Of a DNA stretch of 35,046 bases, positions 1 through 6,641 are shown piece by piece. Source of the stretch: a virus; IMG/VR virus record IMGVR_UViG_3300030707_000046, positions 1-35,046 of that record. The stretch is one strand, 5' to 3'. The translations under genes and the position numbers were made by a program. Numbering within the stretch: position 1 is the first letter of the stretch; each line of letters begins with the position of its first letter. The notes beneath the pieces were generated by a model. The model saw only the letters and a program-made list of their open reading frames with translations. It made no database searches and was not told the DNA's origin.

Positions 1-127
1 GTGAATCGTTGACGCGAATCAGGAGATCAGAGATCACGGCATCTACACATGCGGGATGGTCAGACCACGGCTCACCCGCTACATAGGCCGCAGCTTCCAT
101 CACACAGAAGGTTGAATCCGGCGTGTG
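1..127. repeat. Terminal direct repeat (circle closure), left copy
   Basis: These 127 bases are identical to 34920-35046, and a third identical copy lies at 33765-33891. The block ends exactly where the two copies of the A-L-A-R-D repeat gene diverge (base 128 is a, base 33892 is g). That is what a de Bruijn assembler with k=127 leaves at a branch point. I read it as an assembly overlap showing a closed circle, not as a biological terminal repeat. Confidence 0.85.
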
Positions 128-214
128 ACTACCAGATTTCAATGAAAGAGACGCTATCTCTGCAAGTCGATCGCTATGGACCCTGGGGGCGATTCTCAAC
201 TCGGCTTCCGCCAT
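1..214 (-). CDS. A-L-A-R-D repeat protein, copy 2, N-terminal part
   Basis: This is the start of the gene whose remainder lies at 34384-35046 once the circle is closed. The ATG at 214 has a strong GGAGGA ribosome site a few bases upstream. The first residues (MAEAELRIAPRVHSDRL) parallel those of copy 1 (MAESELRIAARVHGDRL), and identity becomes complete from about codon 30. It overlaps the end of the upstream gene (174-506) by 41 bases. Function is unknown. The N-terminal section is the most diverged part of the two copies, whereas the next 115 or so codons are identical, which suggests gene conversion or a recent duplication. Confidence 0.75.
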   Translation of the reverse strand, partial: MAEAELRIAPRVHSDRLAEIASLSLKSGSHTPDSTFCVMEAAAYVAGEPWSDHPACVDAVISDLLIRVNDS

Positions 215-506
215 TTTCTGTCCTCCAATCCTTTTTGTACTTACTCTCGATCTGCTCGATCACGGCGTCGAGCCGCGAAGAAATGCGCTTGGCGCAGCCC
301 AGACACAACGAGCCACCGACTGTCGGCGGATTTGGATACTTCGTGTCCGCGAAGTAAGTCAACCGCAGCCACAGCACGATTGGAGCTGGCGGCGCTTCTA
401 CGCGGCGTTTCGCCGTATCCTTCCCGCAAACGCAACATGGCCAGCAGCCACCACAACTCCATATCCGGATATTTCGCACTCGCTGGTCTCGCAGCATCGT
501 GTTCAA
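174..506 (-). CDS. Small Cys-motif (zinc-binding-like) protein
   Basis: This 110-residue frame has a C-x2-C motif near the N-terminus (CCVCGK, preceded by CGGC) and a second one in the middle (CLGCAK), the spacing of a small zinc ribbon. A charged helix follows (DAVIEQIESKYKKDW). The start is uncertain: TTG at 506 or ATG at 497, both with weak ribosome sites. Its 3' end overlaps the A-L-A-R-D repeat gene start at 214, so the two are probably co-transcribed and lead into the packaging ATPase across the closure point. Zinc binding is inferred from the motif only, and function is unknown. Confidence 0.55.
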   Translation of the reverse strand: MNTMLRDQRVRNIRIWSCGGCWPCCVCGKDTAKRRVEAPPAPIVLWLRLTYFADTKYPNPPTVGGSLCLGCAKRISSRLDAVIEQIESKYKKDWRTENGGSRVENRPQGP

Positions 507-561
507 AAAACAAGTCTTTCTGGAACGTATAATGAACGGCTTCTAACCCCGCATAAACAGG

Positions 562-1176
562 CTACTTAGCTCGACGGTTTTTCACAGGGTTTTTGGCACG
601 CGTTTTTAAGGCGCGGTGCGCAGTTCCGGTGGAAATCCCCATCTTGTACGCGATCGTTCGCCAGGAGTCTCCGGCGGCGCGGCAGTGGGCAATCCTGTCG
701 ATGTTCACCGCAACCCTTGGCCGTCCCAGCCGGGCGCCGTTTGCCCTGGCACGCTCCAGGCCGGCCAGCACTCTTTCCCGGATCCTTTGCCGTTCCTGCT
801 TGGCGATCGTGGCCAGAATGGATATCACCGCATCTTTGAAGATCCCGCAACTGTCCAGGTACTGCTCGGTGAAACTCTTGAACCCCACACCGTAGGATGT
901 CAGCGTATTGAGATGCTGCAGGGTGGGCAGCGCGCCTTCGCGCGTGAACCGGTCCAGGGCCCAGAACAGCACCAGGTCCGCTTTCCTTTGACTACAGCCC
1001 AGCATCATGGCTTGGAATTCCTTGCGGTCGGAAATCGAACCGGTTTCGTGATCCACAAACACGTGTACGATGTCCCAGCCCTGAGTAATAGCGAATTCAC
1101 GCAACTGGCGCAGTTGATTCTCCACGTCCTGGCCTTTGTCCTTAGTGGACACTCGAGCGTAGATGTAGATCCTCAT
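562..1176 (-). CDS. Small serine recombinase (resolvase/invertase family)
   Basis: A 204-residue protein with the full architecture of small serine recombinases. The catalytic motif YARVSTKD holds nucleophile Ser10. The helix motif ALDRFTRE sits at about 73-80 (LDRLxR in classical members), the long E-helix region ERQRIRERVLAGLERA at about 128-143, then the GARLGRP hinge and a C-terminal helix-turn-helix (WRTIAYKMGISTGTAHRAL). Length is typical. It is the last gene of the leftward arm and overlaps the methyltransferase pseudogene by 4 bases. On a circular phage or plasmid genome it could resolve multimers, invert a segment or integrate the genome. No inverted segment is evident, so multimer resolution is my preferred guess. 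Confidence 0.93.
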   Translation of the reverse strand: MRIYIYARVSTKDKGQDVENQLRQLREFAITQGWDIVHVFVDHETGSISDRKEFQAMMLGCSQRKADLVLFWALDRFTREGALPTLQHLNTLTSYGVGFKSFTEQYLDSCGIFKDAVISILATIAKQERQRIRERVLAGLERARANGARLGRPRVAVNIDRIAHCRAAGDSWRTIAYKMGISTGTAHRALKTRAKNPVKNRRAK

Positions 1177-2221
1177 GCGCAGCGCTTTATCCTTTCGATG
1201 ATCCAGCGCACCGTGGGGACCGTGACGGCGTTCCCCAGTGCTCGGTATCTGGCACTGTCCATGCCTTCGGGAAGCCCTGCAAAATCTCGCACTCCGTTGG
1301 CGTCAGACGGCGCACTGACATAGTTGGCTGGGCCCTGAGATCGGTTCCGCATGTTTTCGGTGATCGCGAATGTTGTGTTGTGGCCCTGACCGATCCCTCC
1401 GGGGTCAGAACGCAGGGAAAACGCCGTTTCTCTGGCATCATCTGACCTTTTGCCAGCATGCTGGAATCCAGAGTGTCCGTTATTTGCGTCTCGTCCCAGT
1501 ACGAGGACTGCTGTTCGTGGCTGTCTGGTGCAGTGGGCTTTGTCGCTGATTGATGGTCGGAAGTCTCCACCAGATTTGGAGTCAAAGGTGATGGACAGAT
1601 TCGCCCCATCGTCGCATCCCTTGCTGCCAACTCTTCCAGTGCCTTCTGTAAGCGTGTTGGCAATATCCGACCACGTTTGGTTGCTCTGCGAAGCACTCCC
1701 GCTGCCGCTCGCGAGCTCAAAAAGAATCTCTGCGGGACATGGCTTTCCAAAACGTCCGACAACGAAGAGACGGCGGCGGCGTTGGGCGACTCCGAAAAAT
1801 TGGCTGTTGAGCACACGCCAGCAAATCCCATACCCGCACTCGACCATGAGAACACGCTGGACTTCTGCAAAGTCTCTTCCACCGTTTGAACTGAGAAGTC
1901 CGGGAACATTTTCGAAGAGAAACCAAGTGGGTCGAAGCTCTCTAAGGATCCGCGCAAACTCATAAAACAATCCAGTGCGTTCCCCTTTGAGCCCTGCCCG
2001 TTTGCCGGCGACGGAAACGTCCTAGCACGGAACACCGGCACAGATGAGGTCAACCCACGGCAATCGCGTATATCGCCCGCCCGCTGCGCCTTCGGAAACC
2101 GCGTCTTGAGTACCGCGATACAGAACGGCTCTACTTCGCTCTGCCAGATGATCGTGCATCCACACTCCTCTGCCGCTTTGTCGAATCCGCCGATCCCGGT
2201 GAACAGGCTACCTACTCGCAC
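1173..2221 (-). pseudogene. C5-cytosine DNA methyltransferase, inactivated by several lesions
   Basis: The N-terminus carries the AdoMet motif I (SLFTGIGGFDKAAEE). Motif IV is readable only after a one-base shift near 2050-2057 (DLICAGVPC), and the very next codon, expected to be Gln, is TAG (2022-2024). Downstream, ENVPGLLSS and RRRRLFVVG follow in that frame. Motif IX (RRLTPTECEILQGFP) is then in the other frame, and motif X (RYRALGNAVTVP) returns to the previous one. So there are one nonsense codon and at least three frame changes. Intact relatives methylate cytosine C5, usually for protection from host restriction. TAG is an ordinary stop elsewhere here (19677-19679, 15106-15108), so recoding does not explain it. 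Start is GTG at 2221. Confidence 0.85.
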
Positions 2222-2281
2222 GGCACCGCTCCGATGGGATCTTTCTGCCGGCGCCTGGGGAAGTAGTTTTTCATTTGGTGC

Positions 2282-2551
2282 TCATTTGAATCGGATCGAA
2301 CCGCACCGCACGCACCGATCAGTCACCTGGTTCCGTTTCGTGTCCCAGCGGTGAAAGCACCAGAGGCAATGGAAATACCAGCCGTACCAGAAGAACGCGA
2401 TCCCCAGAAGGATCCAGAACGCGCGCGTGTACGGCGCCATGATCCCCAGCACTTCCAGGGCAGCCCAGCCAGCCACCGATAGAGCGCTGCTCACCAGCCA
2501 GATCACGGCGCCGAACACAAACGCGCTTCCCAGCAGTAGCAGGATCTTCAC
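2282..2551 (-). CDS. Small membrane protein with C-terminal CxxC pairs
   Basis: An 89-residue protein with two hydrophobic segments (about residues 3-27 and 42-62), followed by a cytoplasmic-type tail holding CLWC and CVRC, a possible zinc knuckle. Its ATG overlaps the stop of the upstream gene (ATGA), so translation is coupled. No family is recognised. A membrane-anchored zinc ribbon inside the early operon could tether a replication or repair factor to the membrane, but that is speculation. Confidence 0.7.
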   Translation of the reverse strand: MKILLLLGSAFVFGAVIWLVSSALSVAGWAALEVLGIMAPYTRAFWILLGIAFFWYGWYFHCLWCFHRWDTKRNQVTDRCVRCGSIRFK

Positions 2552-3060
2552 GATAGGAGCGCTCCCTGCTCTGGGGAATCTTTCGCAGCTGCAGCTTTCC
2601 CATCCTTGGCCGGCGGTAGCGTCACCGCGGTGCCAGTTGCGACCAGGGGGACATCAGACTTGATCGCTGCCGGAATCAGCACTTCCTGGTAATCGCCGCG
2701 CTCCATCGGCACGGTGCGCACGATCTCGCCCGTGTCTTTCCTCACCAGCTGCTTTTCGTGGTGGGTGGGCATCTCCAGGATCCAAGCACAGTCAACGTTT
2801 TCGTAATGCGTCCCCACGTTGATCTGCCGGGTCAGCTGGCGCAGGCTTTTGTCCAGTGATTCAGTGGTGGCCTTGTGATCAGCTTTCAGCGATTCGAACC
2901 GCTCTTCTACCTGCTCTTTCTCCTGGGTGGTGCGGGCCAGGCGGGTTCCCATCTCGAGCAGCTGCGCTGGGGTGTAAGCCACGGGCAGGAATTCCATCGT
3001 GTCCACGTGGCGCTTCGGTGCGTCATCCGGTTTCTCTTTCTTTTTGCGATGGTGCTTCAT
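2548..3060 (-). CDS. Hypothetical protein with coiled coil
   Basis: 170 residues. The N-terminus is very basic (MKHHRKKKEK). Residues 35-80 are predicted by eye to form a charged coiled coil (TTQEKEQVEERFESLKADHKAT is its core), and the C-terminus is Ala/Pro/Lys-rich. The ATG lies one base beyond the RusA stop, at the head of a tightly packed pair with the next gene. I do not recognise the family. Phages often encode small coiled-coil accessory proteins next to RusA or ssDNA-binding genes, but nothing here fixes a role. Confidence 0.7.
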   Translation of the reverse strand: MKHHRKKKEKPDDAPKRHVDTMEFLPVAYTPAQLLEMGTRLARTTQEKEQVEERFESLKADHKATTESLDKSLRQLTRQINVGTHYENVDCAWILEMPTHHEKQLVRKDTGEIVRTVPMERGDYQEVLIPAAIKSDVPLVATGTAVTLPPAKDGKAAAAKDSPEQGALLS

Positions 3061-3822
3061 CTAAGGTTCTCCCACGATTCGAATGCTGTATTCCGTGCGC
3101 TGATCGCCCGGCGAATCCACCGGCAGCGCTCGGTTACTGTGATACTTCACATAACGGTCATCTGTGATCGCACCACAGGTGGTGAGCGCATCAAACGCCA
3201 CTTTTTCCAGGTTGTCGGAATCGCCGGCGAGAAAGCGCGGGCGGTGGATGTGGAACATCAATTCCACTTCATAGAAAATGCGCGCCGGTTTGCCGTGGCC
3301 AGTTTTGGAATCGGTGCCAAACCAGGGCCAGGTGCGTGGTGCGGCGGGACGGGCGAAAACAGGAACGGCATCGATGAACGCTTTCGCCTCTGGCGTCACG
3401 TAGTACCCACCGCGGGCCTTGGGCGCCTTGTAGTGATTCACGGATGGCGGGATCAGGGGAACGGAGAAAGATAATTCGAGATGTTTGAGATTCTGGCCAT
3501 GTAGCAGTGCGCGCGCTGTGACCTGATCAGTGATGCGTACCACCCGCACATAGCCATCCTCAAAATTAAGTTGCCACCGGAACGGCAACCCATCATTTGA
3601 ATCGGTCCAGTCAGCGGAATCAAACAGCGTCTCGACATCTTTCTTTAGTCCAGGCGTTTCGCAGTCGATCCAGCGTAAACCACCGCAATCGCACATTTGC
3701 CGGTGTAACTCATCGGCTGCAGTTTGGATCCCGTGAACGATCACAGCTTTCGCTCCGTCTTGACCGGACTCGATTACAAACCAATCGTTAACTACTCGCT
3801 TGTGTTGCTCTACCAGGTTCAC
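3061..3822 (-). CDS. rusA: RusA-type Holliday junction resolvase with an N-terminal extension
   Basis: The C-terminal half (about 115-250) matches the RusA fold: a substrate-binding start (LSFSVPLIPPSVNHY), then the acidic cluster GDSDNLEKVAFDAL (Asp201/Asp203, Asp211) and the CGAITDDRYV segment (Asp221/222). These correspond to the metal-binding aspartates of RusA. Family members cut four-way junctions symmetrically as dimers during phage recombination and replication. RusA proteins are usually near 120-140 residues, so the extra 110 or so N-terminal residues, with a CDCGGLRWIDC cysteine cluster, are unusual. I chose GTG 3822 because it overlaps the upstream stop (GTGA) and follows GGGGGA. 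The open frame continues to 4014, but that part overlaps the upstream gene. Confidence 0.88.
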   Translation of the reverse strand: MNLVEQHKRVVNDWFVIESGQDGAKAVIVHGIQTAADELHRQMCDCGGLRWIDCETPGLKKDVETLFDSADWTDSNDGLPFRWQLNFEDGYVRVVRITDQVTARALLHGQNLKHLELSFSVPLIPPSVNHYKAPKARGGYYVTPEAKAFIDAVPVFARPAAPRTWPWFGTDSKTGHGKPARIFYEVELMFHIHRPRFLAGDSDNLEKVAFDALTTCGAITDDRYVKYHSNRALPVDSPGDQRTEYSIRIVGEP

Positions 3823-4124
3823 GCGGTTTCCCCCATTCCCATCTGGCGCAGATAGTCTTTCGCGGCCAGAAAATTCTGGATCCACTTGTCCAGCGCGTCG
3901 ACGCTGGCCAGCGCCAGCAGATACAGGCCACCGCGTATGCTCTCTGGGAGCGAATGGAAACAACGCTGGCAGAGACAGTGGCCGTAGGCCTTCGGCGCTT
4001 CGCAGATCGGGCACTTAATCTGCCGGCGCTGATTCAGGCAGGTGGTGCGCTGTGCCTGGGTAATGGAATTATCGAGATCCTGCATTGTGATCCTCTGCAT
4101 CGGCTTGTTGCGGTCTGAATTCAT
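3819..4124 (-). CDS. Zinc-ribbon-like small protein
   Basis: 101 residues with CPICEAP...CLCQRC, a four-cysteine zinc-binding arrangement at about residues 38-54, followed by a helical C-terminus (LYLLALASVDALDKWIQNFL). The ATG overlaps the stop of the gene before it (ATGA) and its own stop overlaps the RusA GTG, so it sits in a coupled chain. The family is not recognised. A DNA- or protein-binding accessory to replication or repair is plausible from the context only. Confidence 0.7.
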   Translation of the reverse strand: MNSDRNKPMQRITMQDLDNSITQAQRTTCLNQRRQIKCPICEAPKAYGHCLCQRCFHSLPESIRGGLYLLALASVDALDKWIQNFLAAKDYLRQMGMGETA

Positions 4125-4330
4125 TGCAGATCGACAATTCTGTTACACCCTTCGCACATGGCCATGTGTTCCACGATCGTGGTATCGTCCACCACGTGCG
4201 CGACGCGCACAGCATAAAAAATTGTGCTGCCACACTGACGGCATTCACGCTGCTGTAAAGGTTCTGGATGTTCGTCCAGAATGATTGAGCGAACGTCTAA
4301 AATGCCGCGCGTTGAGTGTTCGAATTTCAT
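4121..4330 (-). CDS. Small zinc-ribbon protein
   Basis: About 69 residues from ATG 4330, with CRQCG and CEGCN motifs about 30 residues apart, as in rubredoxin-type zinc ribbons. The same frame is open to 4507, but the extra part overlaps the neighbouring gene and looks like its shadow (Ser/Pro/Arg-rich), so I prefer the start 20 bases after the upstream stop at 4350. No clear ribosome site is visible. Translation probably depends on coupling. Function unknown. Confidence 0.6.
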   Translation of the reverse strand: MKFEHSTRGILDVRSIILDEHPEPLQQRECRQCGSTIFYAVRVAHVVDDTTIVEHMAMCEGCNRIVDLQ

Positions 4331-4349
4331 GCGAATGAATAGTTTTCGC

Positions 4350-4979
4350 TCATGCGCGCAAGCCCACGATGTTGAGATACTTTTCCTTGCGGGTGATGTA
4401 CAGCGTGGTGCGCTGGCCGATGCGATTGGCCAGGTACGGGAAAAGCTCGGGATCCCAGGCAGATGCTTCCAGCCAGCCACGGCCATCGGGGTTCGTGAAG
4501 CTGACAATTTTTCGGTCCTTGCCGTTCGTCGGTTTGTCTTTCACCGTCTGCAGGTCCACCGTGAATGTTTCCGCACCCTTGGGGATCTCTGTGATCGCAT
4601 TCCCGTTCCTGCCATGGGCCCAGCGGTCACGCAATGAGTTTTCAGCGGATACCGGTTGCGTCTTTCCGGAACACTCGCCAGTGCTCGCCACTTGCTGGGT
4701 ACGACTTCCCATTACTGGCTTGTCGCTCACCGTAGGCGAATCCGCTGAAACTTGTGGGGCAGAGAGAATCATCTGCGCCTGGGCGGTGCCAGACTTCGCC
4801 GGCGAATCCGCGGGCTGATCGATCAGGCGGCTGGCCAGATCGAGATACTGCAACGGACTCACCAGCTGCATCGTCTCCGTGCGGATCAGGCCGGGATAGA
4901 TGAGCCCCAGCGCGAAGATGATCAGATTTCGCTCACCCGTGGTGAACGTGTGCGTGAACTTGCGAGTGTCGACGGTCAT
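4350..4979 (-). CDS. Hypothetical early protein, possibly OB-fold ssDNA-binding
   Basis: 209 residues from ATG 4979. There is an N-terminal helical domain (about 1-50), a Ser/Thr/Pro-rich low-complexity linker (about 55-120) and a compact C-terminal domain rich in beta strands and aromatic residues (about 135-209; RKIVSFTNPDGRGWLEASAWD, LYITRKEKYLNIVGL). The C-terminal pattern is compatible with an OB fold, which would suit an ssDNA-binding partner for RusA, but no signature proves it. ATG 4979 overlaps the stop of a 31-codon membrane ORF (ATGA) and follows GGTGGG. The longer reading from 5087 would swallow that ORF. Confidence 0.65.
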   Translation of the reverse strand: MTVDTRKFTHTFTTGERNLIIFALGLIYPGLIRTETMQLVSPLQYLDLASRLIDQPADSPAKSGTAQAQMILSAPQVSADSPTVSDKPVMGSRTQQVASTGECSGKTQPVSAENSLRDRWAHGRNGNAITEIPKGAETFTVDLQTVKDKPTNGKDRKIVSFTNPDGRGWLEASAWDPELFPYLANRIGQRTTLYITRKEKYLNIVGLRA

Positions 4980-5071
4980 TTTGCCCACCAGGTCCAGAAG
5001 ATTCCGATCAGTAATATCGCCAGTCCGACAAGGGCCCACAGTACATCGCTGGCTGTCGTTTTGAACTTCAT
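4976..5071 (-). CDS. 31-residue single-pass membrane protein
   Basis: The short frame starts MKFKTTASD and continues into a 20-residue hydrophobic segment ending FWTWWAK, with a stop just after. Its ATG overlaps the stop of the excisionase-like gene (ATGA), and its TGA overlaps the ATG of the next gene. Exact four-base overlaps at both ends plus a clear hydrophobic segment argue that it is real despite its size. Role unknown. Small early membrane proteins in phages include superinfection-exclusion and regulatory peptides. Confidence 0.6.
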   Translation of the reverse strand: MKFKTTASDVLWALVGLAILLIGIFWTWWAK

Positions 5072-5283
5072 CGGCAGCAGACTCCACCGATCGACTCAGC
5101 GGAGATCACTGCCTGTTCCCGCCGTTTCAAGAATTCATAAACTTGTGATTCGCGGAACCGGATCGTGCGGTAGCCAAAGCGGGCGAATCCGATTTTGCGA
5201 GTGCGGCGCAGGATCTGGAGCGTCTTGATCGACACTCCCAGCATCACCGCCACTTCCCGCTGAGTCAGAAGTTTGTCCGTCAT
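5068..5283 (-). CDS. Excisionase-like helix-turn-helix DNA-binding protein
   Basis: 71 residues from ATG 5283, preceded by GAGGAAAAA. The sequence LLTQREVAVMLGVSIKTLQILR is a winged helix-turn-helix of the MerR/Xis (HTH_17) type. It is followed by the wing region IGFARFGYRTIRF with the conserved arginines, then a short helix. Such proteins act as transcription regulators or recombination directionality factors. It lies just downstream of a region with three palindromic sites (5306-5419), the expected target of an autoregulator. With a serine recombinase in the same operon an excisionase role is possible, but a regulator is equally likely. Confidence 0.8.
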   Translation of the reverse strand: MTDKLLTQREVAVMLGVSIKTLQILRRTRKIGFARFGYRTIRFRESQVYEFLKRREQAVISAESIGGVCCR

Positions 5284-5305
5284 TTTTTCCTCGCGCGCGC
5301 GATTG

Positions 5306-5419
5306 TTGGTAAGTACCAAAAATCTAACCATGAGCAAAAGTCAAAAGACTGTACTTACAACCAAGTACATAAACCAGTAGCAGTAGGTGCTGTGAAAAAG
5401 CTGCTCACTGTACATAAAC
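5306..5419. promoter_or_regulatory. Operator cluster upstream of the excisionase-like gene
   Basis: Three dyad sites lie in this 150-bp gap: TTGGTA-AG-TACCAA (5306-5319), GTACTT-ACAACC-AAGTAC (5351-5368) and TGTACA (5409-5414). The decamer GTACATAAAC occurs twice (5365-5374 and 5410-5419). All share a GTAC core. The sites lie between the gene at 5434-5631 and the helix-turn-helix gene starting at 5283, so they probably form its control region. I could not assign a convincing -35/-10 pair. Confidence 0.55.
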
Positions 5420-5433
5420 TCTCAACCCGCGAA

Positions 5434-5631
5434 TCACTTGCGGGAAAGAACTTCCTGTGGATCAGCTGCGGAAAATCTCTGGACGCTCCGCAAATCCGAC
5501 TCTTTCAATTCTTGGGCACGGCGCAGCAGCAGTGACAGTTCGCCCATAGACAGATCCGCCACTTTGATCCGCATGGAGCGCTGTAAACAGAACTCCGTCA
5601 CTGCCTGCTCGAAGTACTTCGTGTCATCCAT
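5434..5631 (-). CDS. Small hypothetical protein
   Basis: 65 residues from ATG 5631, with GGGAG nine bases upstream. Highly helical and charged (MRIKVADLSMGELSLLLRRAQELKESDL), with no cysteine motif and no membrane segment. The frame is open to 5703, but the extra part lies over the end of the TadE-like gene and has no ribosome site. The start is six bases from the TadE-like stop, so the two are co-transcribed. Family not recognised. Confidence 0.6.
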   Translation of the reverse strand: MDDTKYFEQAVTEFCLQRSMRIKVADLSMGELSLLLRRAQELKESDLRSVQRFSAADPQEVLSRK

Positions 5632-5636
5632 CGGCT

Positions 5637-6113
5637 TCAACTCCCTGGCGGTGGCGTCACGGCGGCCATGCCGGTTCGTCGGATCGTGAGCGCTGGAAAC
5701 CACGCTCCCAGCGCCTTGTACGGATACGCGATACTCACGCTGCAGATCTGGACGCAGGGCGGGGTGGTCAGTTGCATCGTGGCCGTGTCCAGACGCAGAC
5801 TGCTAGCCATGCTGAGCGCATATCCCTGGGCGGAATTGGGTGCAGCGCAGATGGCCAGCTGGGAAGCCTCACAGCGTGCCGATTCGGTCACGATGTAATC
5901 GATGTCGGCCGCATCTTTCAGCATCCACTGCAGATCGATCAGGCCCATGGCGATCAGCACGAAGATGGGCAGCATCACGGCAAATTCCACAATCGCCTGG
6001 CCTTTCTCGCTGATGCGCAGCGCGCGCAGAAAATCGCCGTCTGATTCCATGCGGCTGCCGTCGCTGGTGGCAAAGATCCGGCCTGTTATCGGACGTTGGC
6101 GCAGGGTGGTCAC
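5637..6113 (-). CDS. TadE-like pseudopilin-domain membrane protein
   Basis: 158 residues. Residues 37-63 (EKGQAIVEFAVMLPIFVLIAMG) match the TadE/TadG-like signature: a G-Q-x-x-V-E-F/hydrophobic stretch in which the Glu follows a prepilin-type processing region. A helix with DAADIDYIVTESAR follows. The C-terminal half has paired cysteines and is probably periplasmic. TadE proteins are minor pseudopilins of the tight-adherence pilus, so one in a phage early operon is unexpected. It could interfere with host pili or be a virion membrane component. GTG 6113 overlaps the stop of the ribbon-helix-helix gene. Confidence 0.75.
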   Translation of the reverse strand: MTTLRQRPITGRIFATSDGSRMESDGDFLRALRISEKGQAIVEFAVMLPIFVLIAMGLIDLQWMLKDAADIDYIVTESARCEASQLAICAAPNSAQGYALSMASSLRLDTATMQLTTPPCVQICSVSIAYPYKALGAWFPALTIRRTGMAAVTPPPGS

Positions 6114-6265
6114 GGGGTAGAAACACCCTCCTTGGCTGCCAGAACGCGCAACGCATGGCGGATCACGGAGGTAGCGGTCCCGCCCAGCTTCTTACAGAGA
6201 TCGCGCAGAATCCGATTGTCCTCTGCCGTGGGCCTGATGGTTACAGCCTGTGGTGCCTTCTTCAT
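6110..6265 (-). CDS. Ribbon-helix-helix (Arc/CopG-like) regulator
   Basis: 51 residues starting MKKAPQAVTIRPTAEDNRIL. The short beta strand (QAVTIRP) followed by two helices (AEDNRILRDLCKKLG, TATSVIRHALRVLAA) is the ribbon-helix-helix pattern of Arc/CopG/MetJ-type dimeric repressors. It heads the operon that contains the TadE-like and excisionase-like genes, and its stop overlaps the next start (GTGA). A perfect inverted repeat (6266-6292) starts directly next to its start codon, as expected for an autorepressor. No clear ribosome site is seen, so the message may be leaderless or nearly so. Confidence 0.72.
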   Translation of the reverse strand: MKKAPQAVTIRPTAEDNRILRDLCKKLGGTATSVIRHALRVLAAKEGVSTP

Positions 6266-6292
6266 GTCATGCAATGTATTTCGTAGCATGAC
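6266..6292. promoter_or_regulatory. Inverted-repeat operator at the ribbon-helix-helix gene
   Basis: GTCATGC (6266-6272) and GCATGAC (6286-6292) form a perfect 7-bp dyad with a 13-bp spacer. Arm centres are about 20 bp (two helical turns) apart, and the dyad abuts the start codon at 6265. This geometry suits a ribbon-helix-helix dimer-of-dimers repressing its own operon. The function is inferred from position and symmetry. Confidence 0.55.
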
Positions 6293-6341
6293 TCCGTGTC
6301 AAGGGAAAAATTAGGGTAACAATCTCCTAGCCGGTCATATA

Positions 6342-6355
6342 CTTACAAGTGTAAG
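6342..6355. promoter_or_regulatory. Palindrome CTTACA-AG-TGTAAG
   Basis: A perfect dyad with a 2-bp spacer between the terminator at 6391 and the ribbon-helix-helix gene. The heptamer ACTTACAA is shared with the operator site at 5351, so the same regulator may bind both places. In the 6266-6641 stretch I otherwise see only the operator above, the terminator and one small ORF. Confidence 0.4.
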
Positions 6356-6390
6356 ACTACTTTTCCGAAGGCGTTCACAGGCCAGGCAGT

Positions 6391-6419
6391 AAAAAGCCCA
6401 GCGTTCCCCACGCTGGGCT
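6391..6419 (-). terminator. Rho-independent terminator (minus strand)
   Basis: AGCCCAGCGT (6395-6404) pairs perfectly with ACGCTGGGCT (6410-6419) around a 5-base loop. Read on the minus strand, the hairpin is followed at once by a run of five T. It would end transcripts coming from the 6.4-7.6 kb genes and separate them from the ribbon-helix-helix operon. Confidence 0.8.
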
Positions 6420-6452
6420 CTAAGCTCTGGCGATCTCCGCGGACCCCCTTTC

Positions 6453-6572
6453 TCACGCGCTTTTGCGCTGTGAAGTTTGAACCTGGCGAGCCTGTAGACG
6501 CGCGCGGTTCAATTCTAACCAGCGCAGCATCCACTCGATGAAAGTTTCCGACTTACGGATTGGGGGAGTCAT
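6453..6572 (-). CDS. Possible 39-residue basic protein
   Basis: The short frame (MTPPIRKSETFIEWMLRWLE...) forms one long amphipathic basic helix with six arginines. It ends just before the terminator at 6391. A GGGTGG run lies very close to the ATG, which is not ideal as a ribosome site. It is the only credible reading of this gap. Low confidence, no family recognised. Confidence 0.3.
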   Translation of the reverse strand: MTPPIRKSETFIEWMLRWLELNRARLQARQVQTSQRKSA

Positions 6573-6641
6573 GCCACCCATTCTGATGCATCTGCAGTTC
6601 CAAAGGAATCGGGCGATTACCTGAAGTAACAGTTACGAAAG

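Noticed and set aside
1-127. Biological direct terminal repeats of a linear phage
   Set aside because: The length equals a common assembler k-mer, and the repeat ends exactly at a branch caused by an internal duplicate.
174-532. Plus-strand frames at 49-357 and 176-532
   Set aside because: They are antisense to genes with ribosome sites and conserved copies, and their composition is that of shadow frames.
1173-2221. TAG read as glutamine in the methyltransferase (alternative genetic code)
   Set aside because: Other genes of this genome end in TAG, for example at 15108, 19679 and 31979, and the gene has frame changes as well, so decay explains it better.
6480-6540. tRNA-like T-arm (GGTTCAATTC)
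   Set aside because: No acceptor stem, D-arm or anticodon arm can be paired around it.
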